Positions 1-8,467 of a stretch of 20,926 bases of DNA are shown in pieces. Numbering within the stretch: position 1 is the stretch's first letter; each line of letters starts with the position of its first letter. A program made the translations under genes and the position numbers. Origin of the DNA: Prevotellaceae bacterium UBA1716 (GTDB lineage: Bacteria > Bacteroidota > Bacteroidia > Bacteroidales > Bacteroidaceae); assembly GCA_002317225.1 (NCBI GenBank), contig DCIW01000178.1, positions 513 through 21,438 of the forward strand, read 5' to 3'. The notes under the pieces are model-generated. The model did no database searches, was not told the DNA's origin, and saw nothing but the letters and a program-made list of their open reading frames with translations.

Positions 1-72
1 ACTACGTGCGTTTATATAATTACGCGTGCACAAAAAGGTGGGCAGGCGAATATGTAAGATAGAACTATATTT
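1..72. other. Upstream edge; no gene resolved
   Basis: The first 72 bases hold no gene I can name. Two forward frames are open from the left edge, one to a TAA at 55-57 and one to a TAG at 60-62, so the tail of an upstream gene is possible. In many Bacteroidota ruvA precedes sprA, but neither short tail looks like a RuvA C-terminus. Confidence 0.4.
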
Positions 73-73
73 G
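66..73 (+). promoter_or_regulatory. Possible Bacteroidota -7 element (TATATTTG)
   Basis: TATATTTG matches the Bacteroidota -7 consensus TAnnTTTG. No TTTG -33 element lies about 20 nt upstream. The last base coincides with the first base of the GTG chosen as the sprA start, so either this is a chance match or the start is further downstream. Weak call. Confidence 0.25.
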
Positions 74-3000
74 TGAGACAGTCACTTCGAAAATATATAT
101 ACACAGCATTCGTAATGTTCGCTATCAGCACTATTGCTTTGGGTATAAGTAATAGGGCCGATGGTGCGTTGTATAACATTTCAAGTGCAAGTGAAGCTCC
201 TAACTCCACTCCCCCAACTCCTCACTCCTCACTCCTAACTCCTAACTCTTCCGACTCCATCAAGGTTCGCAAGACTGACTACCCTCACGGAGAACACCCA
301 GAATATTATTCGATGGACCTCGAGAACCCTGAAAATCTCAAGCAAGACACTTGCGAATACGACGATAAGATGGGACTCTTCCGAGTAGGTACCAAATTGG
401 GAGACAAGTTCTTAACTGCCCCATCGCTCCTCACCCCACACGAATATCTCAAGTGGACTGAGCGCAAGCAGATGGACAACTACTTCAAGGTGCGCAACGA
501 CTCCCTCTTCATGTCGAAGGGTAAGGGTAAGTTCGACTTTACCGACATGAAGTTCGATCTTGGACCAGCAGAAAAGATATTCGGTCCTGGTGGCGTTCAA
601 ATCAAGACTCAAGGTAGCGCAGAACTCAAGATGGGCTTCACATACAAGTTTACCGACAACCCATCTCTCTCAGAGGCAAACCGCAAGCAGACAACTTTCG
701 ACTTCGACGAGAAAATCAATCTCTCCGTAAATGCTAAGGTGGGCGACAAGATGGACTTCAATATCAACTATAATACTGAAGCCACCTTCGAGTTCGACTC
801 CAAGAACCTCAAACTTGCTTACGAAGGCAAGGAGGATGAAATCGTAAAACTTCTCGAAGCGGGTAACATCACGTTCCCTACCAACTCGAGCCTTATCCGC
901 GGTTCCACATCGCTCTTCGGTCTGCGCACCGACCTTCAGTTTGGCAAACTCAATATCCAAACTGTTGTCAGTCAGAAGAAATCGCAGTCAAAATCGGTAG
1001 GCAGCCAGGGTGGCAGCCAGCTCTCCACCTTCGAAATCCAAGCCTACAACTACGACGAGAACCGTCACTTCTTCCTTGCCCACTACTTCCACGACTCGTA
1101 CGACAAGGCTTGTTCCACACTCCCAAATATCATGAGCGGTGTGACAATCAACCGTGTCGAAATCTGGGTTACCAACACAGGTGGTGCAACCGAGAACACG
1201 CGTAATATCATTGGTTTTGTCGATCTTGCAGAAGGCAAGAAGATAAGCAACCAAATGTGGACAGGCACAGGCAGTTCGCTTCCATCAAACAACGCCAACG
1301 ACCTCTATGGCACTATGGTAAATACCTACCCTGAGGCTCGTAACGTGGACCAGACAAGTAAGGCACTCGACCCGATCCTCACCGGTGGTATCGACTACGA
1401 GAAGATTGAGAATGCACGACTTCTCTCTTCAAGCGACTACACCCTAAACAAGTACCTCGGCTACATCTCGCTCAAGTCGAACCTCAACTCCAACCAGATT
1501 CTTGCCATCGCCTACGAATACACTTATGGCGGACAGACATATCAGGTGGGCGAATTCTCTGCCGACCAAAAGGACGCCGACAAGGCGCTCTACGTAAAAC
1601 TTCTCAAGAACACCAGCAACTCGCCTAAGATAGGCAACTGGGACTTGATGATGAAGAACGTGTACTCGCTCAACACCAACTCGCTCCAGAAAGAGAAATT
1701 CAAGCTCGACATCAAATACTTGAACGACGTCACCGGCGTTGCCCTCTCATTCCTTCCAGAAGAGAAATTTAAGAGTACCACGCTCCTCAAGATGATGAAC
1801 CTCGACCGCTTGGACGACAACGAAAAGACAAATCCTAACGGCCGCTTCGACTTCTTGGAGGGCTACACCGTGCAGTCGTCGTCGGGACGTATCATCTTCC
1901 CTGTGGCAGAACCGTTCGGCGACTGGCTCCGACAGCAGATTGGCGACGATGCCATTGCCGACAAGTATTGTTACGACGAACTCTACGACAACACAAAAAC
2001 TGCGGCAAAGCAGATAGCAGAGAAAAATAAGTTCACACTCACGGGCGAATTCAAAGGTACGAGCGGGGCGGAAATCGACCTCGGAAGCATGAACATACCT
2101 CAAGGTTCGGTAGTTGTGACTGCCGGTGGTGTAACCCTTACTGAAGGTTCTGACTATACCGTCGACTACTCAATGGGACGTGTCACCATCATCAACCAGA
2201 GCATCCTCGATGCGAATACCGATATACGTGCCACTACCGAGACTCAGGAGGAATACGGTTCGCTCAGAAAGACAATGTTGGGCTTCAATTGGAAATATGA
2301 TTTCTCCAAGAACTTCCAGATTGGTGGTACACTCCTCCACCTCAGCGAAAAGCCTCTCACCACAAAGGTGAATATGGGTTCGGAACCTCTCAACAACACA
2401 CTCTGGGGCATGAACCTCAACTGGAAGCAGCAGTCGCAATGGCTCACAAATATGATCGACAAGATTCCGCTCATCAACGTGAGTCAGCCATCCAACATTT
2501 CGCTCACGGGTGAATTTGCTCAACTCTCTGCGGGACAGGCAAGCGGAACTCAAGGCAATGCATCTTACCTCGACGACTTCGAACGTACCAACACGAAGAT
2601 TTCGGTAAGCGCACCTCAGGAATGGATGCTATCATCCACACCTTCACATCTGCAGTATGGCAACCTCTCTAACGATGTCAAGTACGGCTATAACCGTGCA
2701 CGACTCGCATGGTACAATATCGACCCTCTCTTCACACGCCGAAGCAGTTCGCTTACTCCTGCACACATCAAGATCGATACTGAGCAGCTAAGTAATCATT
2801 ATGTACGTGAGGTGTACGTGCGCGAGGTTTATCCAAACCGAGACACAAATACCGGTGAGAGCAACACACTCTCTATCCTCAACCTTGCCTACTACCCTGA
2901 AGAACGTGGTCCTTACAATCTCGACCCCGATCTCAAACGCGACGGTAAGCTCAATTCGCCTTCGAAGCGTTGGGGCGGTATGATGCGTAAGATTGATACG

Positions 3001-6000
3001 AGCGACTTCGAAACTTCAAACGTCCAGTTTATCGAGTTCTGGATGCTTGACCCATTCATCTACACAAAAGACACCCTGAACATCGGCGGTGACCTCTACT
3101 TCAACCTTGGCGACATCAGCGAGGATGTCTTGAAGGACGGTAAAAAGGCCTACGAGAGTGGTATGCCTGTGGGCGATAGCAAGAACTACACCGAAACCGT
3201 TTGGGGACGCATTCCAACGGAGAAGTCGGTTATCTATTCGTTCTCCAACGAGAGTGGTGCTCGCAAAAAGCAAGATGTGGGTTTCAACGGACTTACCGAT
3301 GCGGAGGAGTTGACCTTCCCTGCATACAAGGAATACCTCGACAATATCAAGAATGTGGTTGATGATAATACATTCGGAAAAATCCAGAACGACCCTGCCG
3401 GCGACAACTACCACTATTTCCGTGGCAAAGAATACGACGCACAAGAGGTGTCTATCCTCGACCGATACAAGCTTATCAACCAACCTCAGGGCAACTCGCC
3501 AAACAACAGCGATGTGGACGAGAGCTACTCCACTGCCTACAAGTCAACTCCTGATGCAGAAGATGTGAACGGCGACTTCACCATGAACGAGTACGAGAAC
3601 TTCTTCGAATACAAAATCAGCCTCAAACCTTCGGACATGAAGGTGGGCTACAACCATATCGTTGACGAACGCGAGGCTTCGGTCACTCTCCGCAACAGCC
3701 ACAAGGAGAATGTGAAGTGGTATCTCTTCCGCATTCCAATCGACGACTATGACAATAAGGTGGGTTCAATCAACGACCTCTCGAGCATCCGCTTCATGCG
3801 TATGTATATGACTGGTTTTGAAAAACCTATCGTGGTACGCCTTGCGAGTCTCGACCTCGTGAGCGGCGAATGGCGCAACTACCAGCAACCTCTTTTCACA
3901 GGCGACAAGCCAAGTGTGAGTGGTACTGTCCGCACGGCTTCCGTAAATATCGAGGAGAACAACGATAAGACTCCAGTCAACTATGTTCTTCCTCCTGGTG
4001 TCACTCGTATTCTCGACCCTTCACAGCCTCAGCTCCAGCAGGAGAATGAGTCTGCACTCCAGATCGAAGTTGAGAATCTTGCGAGTGGTGATGCTCGTGC
4101 CGTTTACAAGACTACACGCCTTGACCTCCGCCACTACAAGCATCTCCAGATGTTCGTACACGCCAACGCATTTGAGGGCGACAAAGAATTGCAGGACAAT
4201 CAGATGAGTGTATTTATCCGTCTCGGTTCGGACTACAAGAACAACTACTACGAATACGAAATTCCATTGAAACTCACTCCTGAGGGCCATTACGACACGT
4301 ATTCGGCATCGGGTTGCGGAGCCGTTTGGCCAGAGGAGAATATGCTCGACATTGATTTCGAAGTGTTCACCAACCTCAAGCACGAGCGTAACAAGGCGAG
4401 AGCTTTGGGTGATGCAAGTTATACACAACTCTTCTACAACTACGATCCTGACAAGCCTAACAACAAGATCAGCGTGATGGGTAATCCTTCGCTCGGCGAG
4501 GTGAAGACCATGATGATTGGTGTTCGCAATAACGGTCGACGTACCGGCAATGTGGAAGTGTGGGTCAACGAACTCCGTATGCAGGACTATGCAAACGAAG
4601 GCGGTTGGGCTGCACAAGGCAACATGAATATTCAGTTGAGCGATATTGGTTCGGTCAACCTCACCGGTCATGTCGAGACAGCAGGATTCGGCGGACTCGA
4701 AGAGGGTGTGACCCAGCGACGTGATGACAACCTCTACGAATGGAGTGTGACCACTCAGTTTGAATTCGGCAAGCTCTTCCCTATCAAGTGGAAGATGCAG
4801 TTACCTCTTTATTATTCATATAGTTGGAGAAAGATTTCGCCAAAATATAATCCGTTCGATACGGATATGCTCCTCAAGGATGCCCTGAGCGAATGTGCCA
4901 CTCAATGGGAACGCGACTCGCTCTCATCTATCACAGAGAGTGTGACAAAGAATAAGAACTTCTCGCTTTCTAACTGGAAGTCGAGCTACACAAGTCGTGT
5001 GCCAATGCCTTACGACCCAAGCAACTTCGCCGTTAGCTATTCTTATAGCCAGAAGTATAAGACTGGCGAGGCTACGGTTTATGAAAACGAGGAGAACTGG
5101 AAGATGAACCTCTCGTATAATTATTCGCCTAAATACAAGACTTTCGAGCCATTTAAGAAACTCAAGGGCAAGTCGAAGTGGCTCGACATCATCAAGGCAC
5201 AGAACCTCAACTATCTGCCCCAGAGTTTTTCATTCAATACGGACATCTCTCGCGAGTATTATGAGTTCCAGGAGCGTGATATTGATGCTGGCACTCAGTT
5301 GCCTATCACATTCTCTGATCGTTTCCTCTGGAATCGTGACCTCTCAATCCGTTGGGATATATTCAAGAGTCTGAAACTCACTTACACATCTCAGACTCAT
5401 GCAGAAATCGAAGAACCATACACAGTCATCAACAAGGACCTCTATCCTGATGAGTATAGTGCTTGGAAAGACAGTATCAAGCATAGTCTTGCCCATTTCG
5501 GTCGTCCGCTCAAGTATGCAACCACTTTCAATGGTTCATACTCTGTACCTCTCAATAAGATTCCTGCCCTCGACTGGTTGAGTGCTGATGGTTCGTACAA
5601 TTCAACTTATGGTTGGTCTCGTGGAAATGTACTCGAAGACGGAAGCACCCTCGGTCATACAGCCACTACTCAGCGCACTATTAATGCCAATGGTAAGATA
5701 AACTTCGAGACTTTGTACAAGAAATCGAAGTTCCTCGCCGATGCCGAGAAGCGTTTCTCAGGAAGTGCCAAGAAGAATGACTCACGCACCAAGAACAATG
5801 CGAAGACCCCAAAGGACACTAAGAACGCTGGCAAGCCTGGTTCTGAGGATGCAAAAAATGGCAAGAACGGAAAGGATGGAAAGGAAGAGAAGAAGTCGAA
5901 GGGCTTCACTCAGGAGGTAACGCTTTGCGACACACTCTACACCGAACTCAAGCATGGTCAGAATTCTAAGCGCCTCATCGTTCGTGCAACAACGAAGGAA

Positions 6001-7641
6001 GGCAGAACTTTCGATCTCGACTATAAGAAGGTGGATGCAAATACCATCAAAATCAAGAACCTTGACACTACAACCATTAAGGTTAATGTGATTGCAAAGA
6101 AGCCGTTCGATGATGAAGTGTGGTATAAGGCAGCACAAATTGTAGCCCGTGGATTGATGCTCGTGCGCAACGCAAGTCTTTCATATAAGAACACATACGC
6201 TCTCACTCTTCCAGGTTTCAGTACTGAGGTGGGTGATGCATTTGGTCAGAAGAAGGTGAACGGAATTCTGTCTCCAGGTCTTGATTTTGCTTTCGGTGCC
6301 ATAGGTGATAGTTATATCGAAAAGGCAAAGGAGAGAGGTTGGCTCATGGATAACGAGAACATCACTACTCCTGCATCCACAAATGCTATGGAGGATGTAC
6401 AGCTCAAGGCTACTCTCGAACCTGTCCGCGACCTGAAGATTGACCTTAATGCAAGTCGCACGGTCAACAAGTCCCGTTCTACTCACTTCATGTACGAAGG
6501 TTCGCCTGTGACTCAGAGCGGTTCGTTCAATATGACTATCATCTCTGCTGCAACAGCATTCTCTGCAAGCGGAAATATTGGCAACAACTATTATTCAAAG
6601 CCTTTCAATAAGTTTGTCGAGAACCTTACAACCATCCAGAACCGCTTGGAGAACAAGTATTCGGGATATACTTACCCTAAGTCTGCGGGCGACTTTGCCG
6701 GTCAGAAGTACAATAAGGCGAATGGTGGTGTGGACGTGTATTCTTCGGATGTCATGATTCCTGCTTTCCTCGCTGCTTATTGCGGAAAGGATGCGAAGAA
6801 GTCACCACTCGACATCTTCCCTAGCCTTGCGAGCATATTGCCAAACTGGAGCGTCAGATACTCTGGACTTAGTAAACTCGGTTGGTTTGCTGATCGTTTC
6901 AAGAGTTTCAACGTAAACCATGCTTATAAGAGTGTTTATGCTATTGGTGCCTACAACTCGTACACAAGCTTTATGTCATACATGAATGATATTGGCTTCA
7001 TTACTGACGTAACAACCGGCAACCCAATTCCAAGTTCGATGTACAATGTCTCTACTGTCAGCATCAACGAGTCATTCTCTCCTCTTATGGGTGTTGACAT
7101 GACTTTCACGAGCGGACTTACTGCAAAGGCTGAATATCGCAAGACTCGCACTTTGAACCTCTCGATGACAAGTGTCGCCCTTACCGAAAGCAATAGCGAT
7201 GATATCGTTGTAGGTTTTGGTTACAAACTCAAGGACCTCAATCTCTTCGGTGCGAAGAAGATTCAGAGCGACTCGCCAAGCAAGAAGAAGAAGAACAGCA
7301 AGAACTCTAAGAAGGACGAAAACGAAAGCAAGAATAATTCTCGAACTTCATCATCTCGTAACAATTCTAAGGCTGTCAGCCACGACCTTGATATTCGTGC
7401 CGACTTCTCTTACCGTATGCAAAATGCACTCAACCGCAATATCCAGACTGCCGTCACAACTGCTACAAGTGGTGCAACCGCCTACAAGCTTGCCATAACA
7501 GCAAACTATACTTTCTCTCGCTTGCTCACTCTCAGCGGATATATCGATTGGCAGAAGAATGTACCTTTGGTTTCAACTTCATCATATCCAACAACTACTG
7601 CTGACTTCGGTATTAGCATGAAGTTCTCGTTGACGCGATAG
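73..7641 (+). CDS. sprA: SprA/Sov, type IX secretion outer-membrane translocon
   Basis: Giant outer-membrane beta-barrel through which type IX cargo crosses the outer membrane; known SprA proteins work with PorV and a plug protein. At 2,522 residues it matches the family (about 2,400-2,500). Visible family hallmarks are the GGVQIKTQGSAELKMGF segment near residue 174, SLIRGSTSLFGLRTDLQFGK near 273, YLDDFE near 835, MMRKIDTSDFE followed by IEFWMLDPF near 970-995, and VWVNELRMQDYANEGGWAA near 1496. The C-terminus alternates in a beta-strand pattern and ends FGISMKFSLTR. Residues 1-30 look like a Sec signal (RKYIYTAFVMFAIS); the GTG start keeps the basic n-region, whereas the next Met (codon 15, position 115) would lose it. 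Oddities: a seven-base DNA repeat right after the signal, and two Lys-rich low-complexity segments near residues 1898-1943 and 2393-2436. Identity is very secure; the start less so. Confidence 0.96.
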   Translation: MRQSLRKYIYTAFVMFAISTIALGISNRADGALYNISSASEAPNSTPPTPHSSLLTPNSSDSIKVRKTDYPHGEHPEYYSMDLENPENLKQDTCEYDDKMGLFRVGTKLGDKFLTAPSLLTPHEYLKWTERKQMDNYFKVRNDSLFMSKGKGKFDFTDMKFDLGPAEKIFGPGGVQIKTQGSAELKMGFTYKFTDNPSLSEANRKQTTFDFDEKINLSVNAKVGDKMDFNINYNTEATFEFDSKNLKLAYEGKEDEIVKLLEAGNITFPTNSSLIRGSTSLFGLRTDLQFGKLNIQTVVSQKKSQSKSVGSQGGSQLSTFEIQAYNYDENRHFFLAHYFHDSYDKACSTLPNIMSGVTINRVEIWVTNTGGATENTRNIIGFVDLAEGKKISNQMWTGTGSSLPSNNANDLYGTMVNTYPEARNVDQTSKALDPILTGGIDYEKIENARLLSSSDYTLNKYLGYISLKSNLNSNQILAIAYEYTYGGQTYQVGEFSADQKDADKALYVKLLKNTSNSPKIGNWDLMMKNVYSLNTNSLQKEKFKLDIKYLNDVTGVALSFLPEEKFKSTTLLKMMNLDRLDDNEKTNPNGRFDFLEGYTVQSSSGRIIFPVAEPFGDWLRQQIGDDAIADKYCYDELYDNTKTAAKQIAEKNKFTLTGEFKGTSGAEIDLGSMNIPQGSVVVTAGGVTLTEGSDYTVDYSMGRVTIINQSILDANTDIRATTETQEEYGSLRKTMLGFNWKYDFSKNFQIGGTLLHLSEKPLTTKVNMGSEPLNNTLWGMNLNWKQQSQWLTNMIDKIPLINVSQPSNISLTGEFAQLSAGQASGTQGNASYLDDFERTNTKISVSAPQEWMLSSTPSHLQYGNLSNDVKYGYNRARLAWYNIDPLFTRRSSSLTPAHIKIDTEQLSNHYVREVYVREVYPNRDTNTGESNTLSILNLAYYPEERGPYNLDPDLKRDGKLNSPSKRWGGMMRKIDTSDFETSNVQFIEFWMLDPFIYTKDTLNIGGDLYFNLGDISEDVLKDGKKAYESGMPVGDSKNYTETVWGRIPTEKSVIYSFSNESGARKKQDVGFNGLTDAEELTFPAYKEYLDNIKNVVDDNTFGKIQNDPAGDNYHYFRGKEYDAQEVSILDRYKLINQPQGNSPNNSDVDESYSTAYKSTPDAEDVNGDFTMNEYENFFEYKISLKPSDMKVGYNHIVDEREASVTLRNSHKENVKWYLFRIPIDDYDNKVGSINDLSSIRFMRMYMTGFEKPIVVRLASLDLVSGEWRNYQQPLFTGDKPSVSGTVRTASVNIEENNDKTPVNYVLPPGVTRILDPSQPQLQQENESALQIEVENLASGDARAVYKTTRLDLRHYKHLQMFVHANAFEGDKELQDNQMSVFIRLGSDYKNNYYEYEIPLKLTPEGHYDTYSASGCGAVWPEENMLDIDFEVFTNLKHERNKARALGDASYTQLFYNYDPDKPNNKISVMGNPSLGEVKTMMIGVRNNGRRTGNVEVWVNELRMQDYANEGGWAAQGNMNIQLSDIGSVNLTGHVETAGFGGLEEGVTQRRDDNLYEWSVTTQFEFGKLFPIKWKMQLPLYYSYSWRKISPKYNPFDTDMLLKDALSECATQWERDSLSSITESVTKNKNFSLSNWKSSYTSRVPMPYDPSNFAVSYSYSQKYKTGEATVYENEENWKMNLSYNYSPKYKTFEPFKKLKGKSKWLDIIKAQNLNYLPQSFSFNTDISREYYEFQERDIDAGTQLPITFSDRFLWNRDLSIRWDIFKSLKLTYTSQTHAEIEEPYTVINKDLYPDEYSAWKDSIKHSLAHFGRPLKYATTFNGSYSVPLNKIPALDWLSADGSYNSTYGWSRGNVLEDGSTLGHTATTQRTINANGKINFETLYKKSKFLADAEKRFSGSAKKNDSRTKNNAKTPKDTKNAGKPGSEDAKNGKNGKDGKEEKKSKGFTQEVTLCDTLYTELKHGQNSKRLIVRATTKEGRTFDLDYKKVDANTIKIKNLDTTTIKVNVIAKKPFDDEVWYKAAQIVARGLMLVRNASLSYKNTYALTLPGFSTEVGDAFGQKKVNGILSPGLDFAFGAIGDSYIEKAKERGWLMDNENITTPASTNAMEDVQLKATLEPVRDLKIDLNASRTVNKSRSTHFMYEGSPVTQSGSFNMTIISAATAFSASGNIGNNYYSKPFNKFVENLTTIQNRLENKYSGYTYPKSAGDFAGQKYNKANGGVDVYSSDVMIPAFLAAYCGKDAKKSPLDIFPSLASILPNWSVRYSGLSKLGWFADRFKSFNVNHAYKSVYAIGAYNSYTSFMSYMNDIGFITDVTTGNPIPSSMYNVSTVSINESFSPLMGVDMTFTSGLTAKAEYRKTRTLNLSMTSVALTESNSDDIVVGFGYKLKDLNLFGAKKIQSDSPSKKKKNSKNSKKDENESKNNSRTSSSRNNSKAVSHDLDIRADFSYRMQNALNRNIQTAVTTATSGATAYKLAITANYTFSRLLTLSGYIDWQKNVPLVSTSSYPTTTADFGISMKFSLTR
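197..252 (+). repeat. Heptanucleotide tandem array inside sprA
   Basis: About eight consecutive 7-nt units lie in the sprA coding sequence. The core, 218-245, is two copies of CTCCTCA followed by two of CTCCTAA; a further exact CTCCTAA is at 197-203, with degenerate units at 204-217 and 246-252. It encodes a Ser/Thr/Pro/Asn linker just after the signal peptide. Seven is not a multiple of three: gain of one unit would put translation on a TGA at 276-278, loss of one on a TAG at 386-388. Confidence 0.85.
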
Positions 7642-7711
7642 AAAGTTGGAAGGCTTTGAAGTTCAAGATTGGGAAGTGGAATTACCAGGTTGGGAAATCG
7701 GAAGGTTAAAC
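7642..7711 (+). repeat. Degenerate GTTGGGAAR-type repeat between genes
   Basis: The gap after sprA is filled with irregular purine-rich units of 7-8 nt: GTTGGAAGG, ATTGGGAAG, GTTGGGAAA, TCGGAAGGTT. It resembles the decayed short-period arrays found between genes in Prevotella-like genomes (recollection, not checked). No hairpin with a T-tract is evident, so no terminator is called after sprA. Confidence 0.55.
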
Positions 7712-7718
7712 ATAAGAT

Positions 7719-8411
7719 ATGAACAGTAAGGACATCATACTTCAGTTTATCCGTAGCCATGATTGGGACGGGATGGACAGGATGCTCCGAGGTTTGAGCA
7801 ATATGGAGTTCAGACGAATGGAGCAGGCTGTTCGTGTGTCTGTCTTGCCTTCTTTAAGCAATGATTTGTACTGGGAAAGTCTTTTACACCTTATTATATT
7901 TAAACGTGCAGCCTTCATTTCGGGTATCACATCATGTGGACATCTTATAAATGATGGCACTCTCGCATTCGATAATAATAGTGTCGAAGCACTTTACGAG
8001 CATCTCAAAAACACTAATCCCGATTCACTGACCAAGATGGCAAACATGCTTCTGCCACTCATGAAAGATGAGAAGCAGATAACGGAAATGTTCGAGGCTT
8101 TCCATATCGACAACGACATCACACGCCTTGCAGTCCTTCTCAAAGTGGATTCGCCCTTGTCCTACTACCTAATCTTCAAAACTCTCAAGATGGTTGATGA
8201 CCGGCTCGTTGCACGCAAATGTTGCCTATCAATCATGAAGCGAAACACGGACATGGCTTTTAATGCAGTAAGCCTAATCAAGACGTTCTGGGCATTAGAC
8301 GATTTACCCGCCCGTTTCTCACTCAACATTCCGGAATACGAGTTGAACCATATCGAACGCAACTATTCTAATTTCGAACATATCCTAAATGGCAAACGAC
8401 CTAAGATTTAG
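7719..8411 (+). CDS. Uncharacterised helical protein, 230 aa
   Basis: I do not recognise this family. The 230-residue product is mainly amphipathic helices, with no signal peptide, convincing membrane segment, nucleotide-binding loop or metal-binding motif. The middle (roughly residues 95-185) has regularly spaced Leu/Met/Ile with helix-turn-helix spacing that could fit an alpha-solenoid; this is only an impression. The ATG follows TAAGAT directly and the C-terminus is basic (NGKRPKI). It starts 77 nt after sprA and ends 56 nt before xseA, so it could share a transcript with either neighbour. A link to secretion or DNA repair is unproven. Length, a clean frame and normal codon use support a real gene. 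Confidence 0.8.
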   Translation: MNSKDIILQFIRSHDWDGMDRMLRGLSNMEFRRMEQAVRVSVLPSLSNDLYWESLLHLIIFKRAAFISGITSCGHLINDGTLAFDNNSVEALYEHLKNTNPDSLTKMANMLLPLMKDEKQITEMFEAFHIDNDITRLAVLLKVDSPLSYYLIFKTLKMVDDRLVARKCCLSIMKRNTDMAFNAVSLIKTFWALDDLPARFSLNIPEYELNHIERNYSNFEHILNGKRPKI

Positions 8412-8462
8412 AAAAAACTCAAATTAGTAATCGACATATAACCAGCATACAACCTAAGATTT
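8399..8462 (+). repeat. 11-bp direct repeat flanking the xseA leader
   Basis: ACCTAAGATTT occurs at 8399-8409, overlapping the stop of the previous gene, and again at 8452-8462, just before the xseA ATG. The copies are 53 bp apart. A shorter CCTAAGAT at 10609-10616 abuts the GTG of the M23 gene. The copies are exact; function is unknown. Confidence 0.7.
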
Positions 8463-8467
8463 TTGCG

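Noticed and set aside
4021..4671. 216-codon open frame on the minus strand within sprA
   Set aside because: Lies wholly inside the sprA coding region, has no family pattern, and arises from the codon bias of the + strand; same reasoning for other minus-strand frames at 3016-3483, 5782-6138 and 18417-18983.
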